From NCBI RefSeq assembly GCF_916619195.1, contig NZ_CAKAKL010000004.1, forward strand, positions 319,501 through 383,500: a stretch of DNA of 64,000 bases. The letters are read 5' to 3'. The notes under the pieces are model-generated. The model made no database searches, was not told the DNA's origin, and saw nothing but the letters and a program-made list of their open reading frames with translations. Source of the stretch: Inquilinus sp. Marseille-Q2685. Lineage in GTDB: Bacteria; Pseudomonadota; Alphaproteobacteria; DSM-16000; Inquilinaceae. Of the stretch, positions 46,602-58,675 are shown piece by piece; positions within the stretch are counted from its first letter, which is position 1, and every line of letters starts with the position of its first letter. Both the position numbers and the translations under genes were made by a program.

Positions 46602-46831
46602 GGCGTCTCCCACTCGAACGCGGCCGGGTGATCACCTCTGTCAGACGCGGGCTGAAGCCCGGTGAAGGTGCACTGTCACCGTATTCACCGTAATTCCTTA
46701 TTTATGAGCCCGTGGACCTGTGGAACCGAGCCCAGCTTGCAACCCTGCCAAGCAGGGGAGGGGAGCCGGTCAACGTGCTTGCGTACGGGAAATTCTCTGA
46801 TTTACGGACTGCGCCTACGTCATTAAGTGAC

Positions 46832-48676
46832 TTATGTGATCCCCAAAAGCTTGTCTAAACTCCTAGAAGCAGACGCTCGCCGTTTGTTTATTTCAACCAG
46901 GAGGCCCTCCAGTTTTTTTACTATATTGCTAATCCACAGAGAGAATCCACATTCGGCAACCCATTCTGGTTTGCCATAGAATGATTCAGGATTCAAAGTA
47001 ATCCCATTCTCTTCATCAAAGCAGTTTATCCTAATTTGCTTGTATTTTTTGCCTTGCGATAATTCCGGGACCTCCTCCTTTATCTTTTGTATTACCTTCT
47101 TGTCCGCCTCGGACCAATTTAAGTATTCTATTGATCCTCTTCTGGGGAAATACATATCAGACAGAAGCATAAGGAACGCATGATCCGGCCCACCGGCTCT
47201 TATCATAAAACCTTCATATTTGTCTTTCAAGCGATACATGAAAGCATACTTGAAAAATCTAAGGCATTTTTCTTTATCCTCTAAAGCGCCAAAATTCCTA
47301 AGCCTGATTATCAAGTTTTCCAGATTTGGTATTATAAATGTCCGCTCGACTTTGTCTTTATTCATCTCAAAAAGCATTCTTACCGTATTATCAGACAGTC
47401 TATTATAGACATGATTCAGTACGGCTCCACAGTGGGTATCACTTAAATAGTCAGAAAGACATACTGCAGTAAAATATTCTTGAAAGCTGCGATGAGTAAA
47501 CTGTATATCTAGCCCATTTTTTTGCATAACGCATATAGATTCTATTAAATCCTTGCGATACTCATCAGTTCTTAGCTTTATAGAGGTAGCCTTTGACGCT
47601 TTGGCTATGTATTCGGCCAACTCACTTTCACTAAATTCGAACATTTCAGCATGATACGTGAAAAGGCAAAAGTATGCAAAGCACTTTCTGAATAAATCTA
47701 AAGTTAGATCTGTAAACCTCTGTCTCTGAAAACCCTCTTTTGCTGCGTCGTGCTTAAGAAATAAGGTTTCAAATGCCTGCCCGTAGAATAGATGTATTTT
47801 ATCTGGAATCTCTGCGTACTGATCAAACGTCAATAGCATAATTGTAGTTAAAAGAGGGTTCGACAGAAAACTTTGATGCTTATCATACAATTCTCGTTTT
47901 ACCTTATTATAGAATTTTTTCTTTATCACAGGTTCATAGTGTATTTTACTGATAAGCGCAAGAGTCTGTGATTTTGTAAAAGGAAGGATCGTATAAACGG
48001 AAAATTGCTGCCACGCTTCAAATCTATCCTCAGGTCGGCCGGACACCACTATTATTATATCTTTATACTGAGCAGAAATATCCAATATCTGTCTTTCTAT
48101 ACTAGACCTCTTATCTATATTGATTTCATCAAATCCATCTAATATAAAAATAAATGTTCCTCTTCTCATTTCCTTAATAAATCGATCTTCTGTTATCTTT
48201 GACCCACTACCCGTCGTAGATTTAAAAACATAGGAAAGCAGGTTTTCAGAATGAAGATCATTCATACGGCGCAATTCTATATAAATTGGTATTCTTCCTT
48301 TAGGGTCTGTGAACAAACTCAACCATAAATACTTCATAAAAACGGTTTTCCCACCACCCCCCGTTCCCGTTATGATAGTTCTTGATCTAGATTCAATAGA
48401 ACCTATAAATGCCAAGTCTCCTATTTCTACCTTGTGACATTTAAATTTCAGGTTTGTGTATATTGATAGTATGTTGTTAGGTTTTTCACGACTGATTATG
48501 GTCTTTATCTGTTGGCATCGGTCGAAATTTTCGCTTAGATGAGACTCAAAATTTGCCGTTAGACTCGCAATAGAGCTCGATATAGTTTCTCCGATCCTTG
48601 TAGAAATACCTTCGGTTAGCCGCTGCAGTGATGCCTGAAACCCGCCAACTAGTGCTGCCTCTAAAATGCTAGTCAT
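46832..48676 (-). CDS. NACHT-domain NTPase (STAND family), probable anti-phage protein
   Basis: A 614-residue protein. After a helical N-terminal region (1-95) comes a NACHT module: Walker A GTGGGGKT at 104-111, Walker B FIFILDGFDE at 175-184, the VVSGRPED sensor at 210-217, and the winged-helix end marked FTHRSFQEYFTAVCL. The C-terminal 200 residues are an unrecognised sensor-like region. Standalone bacterial NACHT proteins are known to defend against phage. A 60-base sample (47521-47580) has 19 G+C (32%), so the gene is foreign. No nuclease domain is fused. Confidence 0.88.
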   Translation of the reverse strand: MTSILEAALVGGFQASLQRLTEGISTRIGETISSSIASLTANFESHLSENFDRCQQIKTIISREKPNNILSIYTNLKFKCHKVEIGDLAFIGSIESRSRTIITGTGGGGKTVFMKYLWLSLFTDPKGRIPIYIELRRMNDLHSENLLSYVFKSTTGSGSKITEDRFIKEMRRGTFIFILDGFDEINIDKRSSIERQILDISAQYKDIIIVVSGRPEDRFEAWQQFSVYTILPFTKSQTLALISKIHYEPVIKKKFYNKVKRELYDKHQSFLSNPLLTTIMLLTFDQYAEIPDKIHLFYGQAFETLFLKHDAAKEGFQRQRFTDLTLDLFRKCFAYFCLFTYHAEMFEFSESELAEYIAKASKATSIKLRTDEYRKDLIESICVMQKNGLDIQFTHRSFQEYFTAVCLSDYLSDTHCGAVLNHVYNRLSDNTVRMLFEMNKDKVERTFIIPNLENLIIRLRNFGALEDKEKCLRFFKYAFMYRLKDKYEGFMIRAGGPDHAFLMLLSDMYFPRRGSIEYLNWSEADKKVIQKIKEEVPELSQGKKYKQIRINCFDEENGITLNPESFYGKPEWVAECGFSLWISNIVKKLEGLLVEINKRRASASRSLDKLLGIT

Positions 48677-48933
48677 GCTTTATCTCTCACAATTATTATA
48701 GAGCGCAGTGACCTCACTCTCTTCCTCACAGTAAATTGGTTGGGTAGGCACCAGTCCGAGTATAGAGAGCAGGCTCAAAGAAGCAGAGTACGCCTCTATG
48801 GTTGTGAAGTGTCAAGTGGGAGAGAGGATAGGTGGCATGTTCTCGGAAGTATGCGGCTCTGCCTAAAACCCTGAATGCCCGAGTCGAACAACGTTTCCCC
48901 ATTACAAATCGCCGTCACGGATGACTGTGCACG

Positions 48934-49383
48934 TCACACCACATCCCTGAGCATCGCCACCAGCGGCTTGTCGGCCGGCGGCATCGGGTAGTCCCGCAGC
49001 CGGTTCGGCGCCACCCAGGCCAGGGTCTGGCCCTCGCGCGGCTGCGGCGTGCCCTGCCAGCGGCGGCAGAGATAGAGCGGCATCAAGAGGTGGAAGCGCT
49101 CGTAGCGGTGGCTGGCGAAGGTGAAGGGGGCCAGGCAGCTCTCCTCCGTGTCGATCGCCAGCTCCTCGCGCAGCTCGCGGATCAGCGCCGCCTCCGGCGT
49201 CTCGCCCGGGTCGACCTTGCCGCCCGGGAACTCCCACAGCCCGGCCATCGACTTGCCTTCGGGCCGCTGCGCGATCAGCACGCGGCCGTCGGCGTCGACC
49301 AGGGCGACGGCCACCACCAGCACCATCGGCAGGGATGGCAGCGCGGGAGCGGGAACGGCAGGGGCGGGGGCGTCAGGCGGCAT
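48934..49383 (-). CDS. mutT: 8-oxo-dGTP diphosphatase (Nudix)
   Basis: A 149-residue Nudix hydrolase. The Nudix box GGKVDPGETPEAALIRELRE continues with ELAI, matching G-x5-E-x7-R-E-U-x-E-E-x-G-U. The upstream LVDADGRVLIAQRP strand is typical of MutT, which removes oxidised dGTP. The first 19 residues are Pro/Ala-rich, and Met20 (49326) could be the true start. It overlaps the preceding GNAT gene by 11 bp. The mutT-argJ vicinity is common in alphaproteobacteria. Confidence 0.9.
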   Translation of the reverse strand: MPPDAPAPAVPAPALPSLPMVLVVAVALVDADGRVLIAQRPEGKSMAGLWEFPGGKVDPGETPEAALIRELREELAIDTEESCLAPFTFASHRYERFHLLMPLYLCRRWQGTPQPREGQTLAWVAPNRLRDYPMPPADKPLVAMLRDVV

Positions 49384-49933
49384 AGATCTTCAGATAGTCC
49401 TGGCGGCTGAGGGCGAAGAGCGGGCAGGGCACCGCCTGCCCCAGCGCCTTGAACTCGATGGTCTTGATCCCGTCGGTCATCAGCCCGGCCTTGACCAGGA
49501 CATGGCCGGACGGGCCGTTGTCGGGGTGGTAGGCCGCCTGGATCCGCTCCAGCCGCAGGTCGAGGAAGCCGAAGGCGATCACCGCCTGCGCCGCCTCCGT
49601 CGCATAGCCCTGGCCCCAGTAGCGCCGGCCGAACCAGTAGCCGAAGCTGCCGACCCGGCCGTTGGTCGCGATCGCCAGCCCCATATGGCCGATCACGGCG
49701 CCGCTGTCGGCCAGCGTCGCCACGAACTGGTACTCGCGCCCCGCGATCCAGCGCTTCTCCGCCGTCCGGATCCAGTCCTCGGCATCGGCGAAGCGGTAGG
49801 GGAAGGGCACGTCCGACAGCCAGCGCACCACCTCCCAGTCGTCGAGCAGATGCGTGATCTCCCCGGCATCGGAGGGCCGGTGCCGGCGCAGCCGCAGCCG
49901 CTCGGTCTCCAGCTCCTCCGGCAGCTCGGTCAT
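49373..49933 (-). CDS. GNAT N-acetyltransferase (RimJ-like)
   Basis: A 186-residue acetyltransferase. It begins TERLRLRRHRPSDAGEI, the RimJ/RimL-type strand, with GYWFGRRYWGQGYATEAAQA as the acetyl-CoA-binding loop. The start at 49933 is chosen because a further 93 residues of open frame upstream is the translation of a palindromic repeat and not protein. It overlaps mutT at its 3' end. Such enzymes acetylate protein N-termini or amino-sugar-like antibiotics; the substrate is unknown. Confidence 0.88.
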   Translation of the reverse strand: MTELPEELETERLRLRRHRPSDAGEITHLLDDWEVVRWLSDVPFPYRFADAEDWIRTAEKRWIAGREYQFVATLADSGAVIGHMGLAIATNGRVGSFGYWFGRRYWGQGYATEAAQAVIAFGFLDLRLERIQAAYHPDNGPSGHVLVKAGLMTDGIKTIEFKALGQAVPCPLFALSRQDYLKIYAA

Positions 49934-49983
49934 GACGCCGCGGGCTCTCGGCGGGAGCGGGATGGGCCACAACGCCCATCCCT

Positions 49984-50070
49984 CGTCATTGCGGGGAGGC
50001 GAAGCCGACGAAGCAATCCAGGGGCCGGTGCGAGCGGCCCCTGGATTGCTTCGCTGCGCTCGCAATGACG
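49984..50070. repeat. Dispersed palindromic repeat, family B
   Basis: An 87-bp element from CGTCATTGCGGGGAGGCGAA to CTTCGCTGCGCTCGCAATGACG, with CAATCCAGG and CCTGGATTG as inner edges. It is upstream of the GNAT gene. The wider gap 49934-50303 contains this element, the hairpin at 50187-50209 and nothing else I can identify. Translation of this repeat family gives the well-known spurious AQRSNP peptide. Confidence 0.85.
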
Positions 50071-50186
50071 ATGCCTGGAATTCCGGGAAAGTCTCGTCGG
50101 CGGGCGAGGCCGGAGATCCGAAGCAGTTGAGACGAATGTGTCGAAGGCGGGACCAGCCCTCACCCGGTCTCGCTGCGCGAGCCCGA

Positions 50187-50209
50187 CCTCTCCCGCCAGG
50201 CGGGAGAGG
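50187..50209. repeat. Perfect hairpin downstream of argJ
   Basis: CCTCTCCCGCC (50187-50197) and GGCGGGAGAGG (50199-50209) are fully complementary. The preceding CCTCACCCGGT resembles the element near 821-848. It lies in the argJ-GNAT gap, about 100 bp past the argJ stop. Confidence 0.6.
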
Positions 50210-50303
50210 CAACGCGAGAAGACGCTCGATATCTTGCCCTTGCCGCGATGCACTGGCTTGACCCGACCCTAATCGTTCCGCGCCAGCCCTGCTTCAGTCC
50301 GGG

Positions 50304-51533
50304 CTAGCTGCGATAATCCGCATTGATCGAGATATACCCATGCGTGAGGTCGCAGGTCCAGACCGTGGCCTGGCCGCGGCCGATGCCGATGTCGACCTCG
50401 ATCTCGATCGACCGGGTCTTCATGTGGGCCGCCACCGGCGCCTCGTCATAGCCGTCCACCACCATGCCGTCGCGCGCCACCTGCACGCCGCCGATGGCGA
50501 TGCCGAGCCTGTCGCGGTCCGCCGGCTCGCCCGACTTGCCGACCGCCATGACGATGCGGCCCCAGTTGGCGTCCTCGCCCGCCACCGCGGTCTTCAAGAG
50601 CGGCGAATTGGCGATGGCCAGGCCGATGCGCCGGGCCGAGCGGTCGGAGATCGCGCCCTTCACGGCGATGGTGATCAGCTTCTGCGCGCCCTCGCCGTCG
50701 CACACCACCTGGCGCGCCAGGTCGGCGGTCAGGTCCTCCAGCGCGCGCTGGAAATCGGCCAGCTCCGCCGCCCCGCTCGGCACCGGGTTGCCGGCCTTGC
50801 CGGTGGCGAACAGCATCAGCGTGTCGCTGGTCGAGGTGTCGCCGTCCACCGTGATGGCGTTGAACGACTGGTCCACCGCCGCGGCCAGCGCCTTCTGCAG
50901 CAGCGGCGCCGGGATGGCGGCGTCGGTGAACACGAAGGACAGCATCGTCGCCATGTCCGGCGCGATCATGCCCGACCCCTTGGCGATGCCGGTGATCGTG
51001 ACCTTGGTGCCGCCGATCGTGGCGGTGCGCGTCGCGCCCTTGGCGAAGGTGTCGGTGGTGCGGATCGCCTCCGCCGCCCCCGCCCAGTCCTCGCCGAGAG
51101 CCTCGGCGAGATCCGGCAGGTGCCGGGCGATGCGGTCCTCCGGCAGGGGCTGGCCGATCACGCCGGTGGAGGCGACGAACACCTCCTCCCAGTCGCAGCC
51201 GACCAGCTTGGCCGCGGCCACAACGGTCGACGCCACCGTCTTCACCCCGGCCTGGCCGGTGAAGGCGTTGGCGTTGCCGGCATTCACCACCACCGCCCGG
51301 GCCGAGCCCCCGGGCAGCGCCCGGCGGCACCAGTCCACCGGGGCCGAGGGGCAGCGCGAGCGGGTGTAGACGCCCGCCGCCGTGGTGCCGGGGTCGAGGG
51401 CGACGAACAGCACGTCCGGCGCCCCCGTCTTCTTCAGCCCGCAGGCGGCGGCGGCCAGCTTCACGCCGGCGATCGGCGCCAGCTCCGGCAGCCGCTCGGG
51501 CGCGAGCGGCGAACGCGGCAATGCTCCGGCCAT
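50304..51533 (-). CDS. argJ: Bifunctional ornithine acetyltransferase/N-acetylglutamate synthase
   Basis: ArgJ recycles acetyl groups in arginine synthesis, from N-acetylornithine to glutamate. The 409-residue precursor self-cleaves before Thr196 in KGSGMIAPDMATMLSF, which is intact. STGVIGQPLP and NAGNANAFTGQAG are family landmarks. The C-terminus TCDLTHGYISINADYRS is typical. It follows the parvulin gene by 28 bp on the same strand, an arrangement frequent in Rhodospirillales. Confidence 0.96.
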   Translation of the reverse strand: MAGALPRSPLAPERLPELAPIAGVKLAAAACGLKKTGAPDVLFVALDPGTTAAGVYTRSRCPSAPVDWCRRALPGGSARAVVVNAGNANAFTGQAGVKTVASTVVAAAKLVGCDWEEVFVASTGVIGQPLPEDRIARHLPDLAEALGEDWAGAAEAIRTTDTFAKGATRTATIGGTKVTITGIAKGSGMIAPDMATMLSFVFTDAAIPAPLLQKALAAAVDQSFNAITVDGDTSTSDTLMLFATGKAGNPVPSGAAELADFQRALEDLTADLARQVVCDGEGAQKLITIAVKGAISDRSARRIGLAIANSPLLKTAVAGEDANWGRIVMAVGKSGEPADRDRLGIAIGGVQVARDGMVVDGYDEAPVAAHMKTRSIEIEVDIGIGRGQATVWTCDLTHGYISINADYRS

Positions 51534-51561
51534 GGTCCCCTCCCCCGTCTCGCCGCGCCGG

Positions 51562-52551
51562 CTACTTGCTCGGCGCGGGCTGCTGGTCGCCGCCCTGCGG
51601 CGCCGGCTGCTGCTGGTCGCCGCCGGCCGGCGCGCCCCCCGGAGCGTCCGTGCTGGGCGGCGGCAGCGGCTTGCCGTCCTGGCCCATCACCACGATCTGG
51701 GCGCCCTGCTTCACCTCGGCGATGATCTGCGGCACCAGCTGCTGCGACAGCTGCTCCTCCAGCTGCGGCTTGACCTCGTCGAGCGTCGGCTGCGGCCGGG
51801 TGCGCTTGTCCTCGACCAGGATGACGTGCCAGCCGAACTGGGTCTTCACCGGGGCGGTGGTGAACTTGCCCTTCTCCAGCTTGAAGGCGGCGTCGGCGAA
51901 TTCCGGCACCATCTGCTCCTTGGAGAACCAGCCCAGGTCGCCGCCCGAATCCTTGCCCGACGGGTCGGTGGTGTTGGCGTTGGCCAGCTCCTCGAACTTG
52001 GCGCCGCCCTCCAGCTTCTTGATCAGGTCCTTGGCCTTGTCCTCGGTGTCGACCAGGATGTGGCGGGCCTTGACCTGGTCCTGCGGCGGGTTGTCGGCCA
52101 GGTACTTCTTGTAGGCGTCCTGGATCGCCTGGTCGGTGATCTTGGCCTTCAGCTGCCGCTGCAGCCAGACGTCCTGGATGATGCGGCGCTCGGCGGTCGC
52201 CAGGCGCTCCTTCACCTCCGGATCGGTCTGCAGCCCGGCGTCGACGCCCTTCTGCGCCACCAGGCGGGCGGTGGCCACCTGCTCGGCCATCAGCGGCACC
52301 AGCATCTCGACCGGCATCTGGCGGTACTGCTGCGGCAGGCTGTTGATCGCCTCCAGCACCTCGGAGCGCAGGATCGGCTGGCCGTTCACCGTGGCCGCGA
52401 CCGGGTCGTCGGCCTTGCCGGCCTGGTCCCCGGCGGCCGGGGCGGCGGCCGGCGCCTCGGCGGGCTTCGCCGCATCCTGGGCCAGGACCGGACCGGCCAG
52501 GAACGTCAGGGCGGCCGCGCCGGCGAGCAGGCGGAGGGCGAGGGAAGACAT
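51562..52551 (-). CDS. Secreted parvulin-type peptidyl-prolyl isomerase
   Basis: A 329-residue SurA/PrsA-like protein. It begins with a signal sequence (LALRLLAGAAALTFLAGPVLA), has an N-terminal chaperone region (about 45-155), then the parvulin domain VKARHILVDTEDKAKDLIKK to FGWHVILVEDKR (about 160-255), and a Gln/Pro/Gly-rich tail. It helps fold outer-membrane proteins in the periplasm. The ATG at 52551 is used; a TTG lies one codon earlier. The tail PAGGDQQQPAPQGGDQQPAP is low complexity. Confidence 0.92.
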   Translation of the reverse strand: MSSLALRLLAGAAALTFLAGPVLAQDAAKPAEAPAAAPAAGDQAGKADDPVAATVNGQPILRSEVLEAINSLPQQYRQMPVEMLVPLMAEQVATARLVAQKGVDAGLQTDPEVKERLATAERRIIQDVWLQRQLKAKITDQAIQDAYKKYLADNPPQDQVKARHILVDTEDKAKDLIKKLEGGAKFEELANANTTDPSGKDSGGDLGWFSKEQMVPEFADAAFKLEKGKFTTAPVKTQFGWHVILVEDKRTRPQPTLDEVKPQLEEQLSQQLVPQIIAEVKQGAQIVVMGQDGKPLPPPSTDAPGGAPAGGDQQQPAPQGGDQQPAPSK

Positions 52552-52850
52552 CAAACGCGTCCTTTCAGCACTGTGGGACGAGCGGCGCCTCGGCGGAGAC
52601 GTGCCGGCATCCGGTCATGGGATCGCGGCGGCGCCGACTGCGCGACGTGGCGGACAGGTAAAGCACAGGCCGGAAGCAGGCACAAGCGGACCAAGGGCCG
52701 CCGCCGGCCGGGCCGAAGCCGCTGTCATCAAAGCTTAACATGACCGTCACCGGCGCGACACGCGGCAAATCCTAGAAGGACGGAGGATTTCCGGCCGGCG
52801 GCGCCGCGCGTGCGCCCGGCCCCGGGTGACAAAGAATTAAGGAGGGGTTC
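52552..52850. other. Intergenic region between divergent parvulin and phytase-like genes
   Basis: This 299-bp gap must hold promoters for both genes, but I see no clear -35/-10 pair or repeat in it. A GGAGGGG ribosome site immediately precedes the plus-strand start. Confidence 0.5.
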
Positions 52851-54161
52851 ATGGCATTCCGTCCCGCGGTTGCGGTCCTGCTGCTCTCGGTCGCGATCCT
52901 GCCGGCCGCGCAGGCGGCCGAGACCATCACCAGCTACACCAGCAGCGACCCGAAGCTGGCGCTCGGCAGCATCTCGGTGCCCGGCGGCAAGACCCGCGAG
53001 CTGAATGTCGGCATCGGCAGCGGCGCCGCCCGCCGCGCCGGCGACCCGCCGATGACCTTCTGGACCATCTCGGACCGCGGCCCGAACTTCACCTGCGGCG
53101 ATGTCGAGGACGTGTTCGGGGTCGACGGCAAGACCATCTGCGGCGACCTCAAGGGCGCCCGCATCTATCCGCTGCCCGACTATTCGCCGACGATCTACCG
53201 GATCACGCTGCAGGACGGCGGCCGCTTCACGGTCGACGCCGTGCTGCCGCTCAGGGACGGCAGCGGCAAGCCGGTCAACGGCCTCCTCAACCCGCTGACC
53301 CACGCCTCGACCGAGCAGCCGATCGACCTGTCCGGCAGGAAGCTCGAGCAGAACCCCGACGCGGTCGACGCCGAATCGGTGGTGCCGATGGCCGACGGCA
53401 GCTTCTGGGTGTCGGAGGAGAACGGCCCGTCGCTGCTGCATGTCGCGGCCGACGGCAAGATCCTGCGCCGGATCGTGCCGCAGGGCACCGAGGACGACTT
53501 CAAGGGCGCGCACTACCCGGTCGACGGCGGCCTGCCGGCGGTGCTGGCCAGGCGCTTCCTCAACCGCGGCCTGGAATCGCTCGCCGTCACCCCGGACGGC
53601 AAGCGCTTCGCCACCATCATCCAGAACCCGCTGGCCAACCCGGACGCCGACACCTATCGCGGCTCGAAGAACGCCCGGCTGTGGACCCTCGACCCGGCCA
53701 CCCTCGCGGTCACCGGCGAATACGTCTACACGCTGGACGACCCGCAGAGCTTCCGGCTGGACCCGTCGAAGAAGCAGAGCGACCCGCGCATCAGCGAGAT
53801 CATGGGCCTCGGCCCCGACCGCTTCCTGGTGCTGGAGCGCACCGACGGCACCACCAAGCTCTATGAGATCTCGCTGGCCGGCGCCACCGACATCCACGGC
53901 ACCGCCTGGGACGAGCTGCAGACCTCGCCGAGCCTCGAAGCGAGCAAGGACCTCGCGGCCGCGAAGATCGTGCCGGTGAAGAAGACGCTGCGCTTCGACA
54001 GCGCCGACCATCCGGAGGTGCCGGTCAAGATCGAGGGGCTGGCGCTGACCGGCGACGGGTCGCTGATGATGATCAACGACAGCGATTTCGGCATCACCGG
54101 CGAGACCACCCGCCCGGTCGTGCTGAAGGGCAGCGCCATCGCCGCCGACCCGGCGAGCTGA
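52851..54161 (+). CDS. Exported esterase-like activity of phytase family protein
   Basis: A 436-residue secreted protein with a Sec signal ([20 protein letters not shown], cut after AQA). The body is a beta-propeller of the phytase-like/esterase-like family: [46 protein letters not shown] and the terminal [10 protein letters not shown]. Members act on phosphoesters or phytate-like compounds, or remain uncharacterised. It lies upstream of secA but a strong hairpin separates them, so it is probably its own transcription unit. Confidence 0.88.
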   Translation: MAFRPAVAVLLLSVAILPAAQAAETITSYTSSDPKLALGSISVPGGKTRELNVGIGSGAARRAGDPPMTFWTISDRGPNFTCGDVEDVFGVDGKTICGDLKGARIYPLPDYSPTIYRITLQDGGRFTVDAVLPLRDGSGKPVNGLLNPLTHASTEQPIDLSGRKLEQNPDAVDAESVVPMADGSFWVSEENGPSLLHVAADGKILRRIVPQGTEDDFKGAHYPVDGGLPAVLARRFLNRGLESLAVTPDGKRFATIIQNPLANPDADTYRGSKNARLWTLDPATLAVTGEYVYTLDDPQSFRLDPSKKQSDPRISEIMGLGPDRFLVLERTDGTTKLYEISLAGATDIHGTAWDELQTSPSLEASKDLAAAKIVPVKKTLRFDSADHPEVPVKIEGLALTGDGSLMMINDSDFGITGETTRPVVLKGSAIAADPAS

Positions 54162-54201
54162 GCGGAAAGGCCCGGCCATTGGCAGGGCCGGGCCCTTCCG
54201 C
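54162..54201 (+). terminator. Strong hairpin after the phytase-like gene
   Basis: GGCCCGGCC (54169-54177) pairs with GGCCGGGCC (54186-54194), extended outward by GCGGAA and TTCCGC. The stem starts one base after the stop codon. The U-run is absent, so termination may be partial. Confidence 0.6.
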
Positions 54202-54295
54202 TATGGTGCCGCGCCGCGTTGAAAGCTGGATGGCGCGGCCCCAATTCCAGGGGGAGTGCTGCCACGTGCTCTCCCTGCCCAAGTCGAGGTTTTCG

Positions 54296-57019
<2,724 letters not shown>

Positions 57020-57041
57020 GCACCACGATACCGGTGATCGG

Positions 57042-57084
57042 AAAGGCCGGCCGGCGAATCCTATCGCCGCCGGCCTTTGCTTTT
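57042..57084 (+). terminator. Intrinsic terminator of secA
   Basis: AAAGGCCGGC (57042-57051) pairs with GCCGGCCTTT (57069-57078), strengthened by an inner GGCG/CGCC pair, and is followed by the T-rich GCTTTTG. It lies 22 bp after the secA stop codon and isolates it from the next gene. Confidence 0.78.
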
Positions 57085-57136
57085 GCCAAGCTGCCGCACC
57101 GGGGGCGTCGCACGCCTAAGGCGGGAGCGGATTCCG

Positions 57137-58597
57137 ATGACACTGGCCCTGACCAGGAGAGCCGACATCACCCTGGACGCGGTGCACCGCGTCGCCTGGC
57201 GGGGCGAGGGCGTGCGCATCACCGAGGCGGCGCTGGCCCGGATCGCAGACTGCCGCGCCGCCTTCCTGCGGCTGATCGACACCGACCCGGACCTAGTGAT
57301 CTACGGCGTGACCACGGCGATGGGCGAGCTGGCCGACCGGCGGCTGCGGCCGGAGGAGCGCGACCGCCACGCCCGAATCAAAGCCTTCGCCGCCGCCACC
57401 GCCTTCGGCGACAAGCTGCCGGAGCGGGTGGTACGCGGCATCGTGCTGGCGCGCCTCGCGAATTTCCTGGAAGGCCACGCCGCCACCACGCCGCGGATCG
57501 CGCTGGCCGTCGCCGCCATGCTGGACGGCGGCCTGCTGCCGGCGGTGCCCGCCTCCGGCCAGGGCGGGGCCGGGGAGATCCTGGCCCTCTACCCGCTGTT
57601 CGCCGCGCTCAGCGCCCGCTTCGACCTCGAGGTCAAGGAGCGCGGCTCGCTGATTAACGGGTCGCCCTGCGCCGCGGCGCTGGTGGCCGATTCGGCCCTG
57701 GCGGCGCGCAACCGGATCCGGCTGGCGGAGGGCGTCTTCGCCCTGTCGATCGAAGCCTTCCGCGCGCCGCTGGAGCATTATGACGCCGCGCTGGACACGC
57801 TGTGGGGCGATGCGCATGACGCCGCGGCGCTGCGCCACCTGCGCGCCCTGCTGGACGGCGCCGGCGACGGGCGGCGCGGCTACCAGGCGCCGGTCAGCTA
57901 CCGCATCGTGCCGCGCCTCCTGGGCCAGGCGCACCGGGCCCTGGCGGCCGCCGAGCGCGCAGCCACGGTGTCGCTGGCGGCGGCCTCGGACAACCCGGTC
58001 TACATTCCGCCGGACGAGGCGGGCCCGGGCCATCCGGACGGCCGTTGCATCAGTACCGGCGGCTACCACAACGCCATGGCGGCGCCGGCGCTGGACGACC
58101 TGGCGGCGATCTGGGCCGACCTCTGCCTGCTGTGCGACCGCCACAGCTCGAAGCTGCTCGCCGGCCGGGTGTCGCACCTGCCCGACCTGCTGATGGTCGG
58201 CCGCGATCCCAGCGACAGCGACGGCCATGGCAGCCTGGGCTATGTGCCGATGGCGGTGACCGGCTACCTGGAGCAGGCCAAGGCGGCGGCCCAGCGCACC
58301 TTCCTGCCCGGCACCGAGGCCGCAGGCGCCGGCCAGGACGACGTCGCCGCCCCGGCCTTCCTGGCCTGGGCCAAGGAGGAGCGCGCCGGCCGCTGCCTGG
58401 ACGCGGCGCTGGCGATGCTGGCGGTGATCGCCTCCCAGGCGCTGCACGTCACCGGCCGGTCAGCCACGCCGGCGCTGCGAGACCTGGTCGACGAGGTGCG
58501 TGGCGTGGTTCCGCCGGTGGCGGAGGATCGCGTCCTGGGCCCCGAACTAGGCCGCCTGGCCGAGAGGTTCACGCAGCGGGTGTTCGCGGTGGAGTGA
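57137..58597 (+). CDS. Aromatic amino-acid lyase family protein lacking the MIO triad
   Basis: A 486-residue protein with the fold of histidine/phenylalanine ammonia-lyases. YGVTTAMGELAD (56-67), SLINGSPCAA, AAASDNPVYIPPDE and STGGYHNAMAAP match family segments. The residues that normally cyclise into the MIO electrophile, Ala-Ser-Gly, align with Gly144-Ala145-Gly146 in SGQGGAGEI, so no MIO can form. The Gln/His-rich Q-x-N-L-x2-S-H segment is also missing. The reaction must differ. GGGAGCGGA precedes the ATG, and a RimK-like ligase follows. Confidence 0.8.
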   Translation: MTLALTRRADITLDAVHRVAWRGEGVRITEAALARIADCRAAFLRLIDTDPDLVIYGVTTAMGELADRRLRPEERDRHARIKAFAAATAFGDKLPERVVRGIVLARLANFLEGHAATTPRIALAVAAMLDGGLLPAVPASGQGGAGEILALYPLFAALSARFDLEVKERGSLINGSPCAAALVADSALAARNRIRLAEGVFALSIEAFRAPLEHYDAALDTLWGDAHDAAALRHLRALLDGAGDGRRGYQAPVSYRIVPRLLGQAHRALAAAERAATVSLAAASDNPVYIPPDEAGPGHPDGRCISTGGYHNAMAAPALDDLAAIWADLCLLCDRHSSKLLAGRVSHLPDLLMVGRDPSDSDGHGSLGYVPMAVTGYLEQAKAAAQRTFLPGTEAAGAGQDDVAAPAFLAWAKEERAGRCLDAALAMLAVIASQALHVTGRSATPALRDLVDEVRGVVPPVAEDRVLGPELGRLAERFTQRVFAVE

Positions 58598-58675
58598 CGC
58601 GCCCGCAAATCCGAATGGCGAATTTATCCGGATCGGCGGGACGCTGAAGGCCATTGCCACATCACGCATGGACCC

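Noticed and set aside
46534-48933. tRNA or att repeats bounding the NACHT gene
   Set aside because: I looked for cloverleaf segments and flanking direct repeats on both sides and found none convincing.
49934-50212. In-frame N-terminal extension of the RimJ-like acetyltransferase
   Set aside because: It is the translation of the family B palindromic repeat (AQRSNP-type peptide), not protein; the domain begins at 49933.
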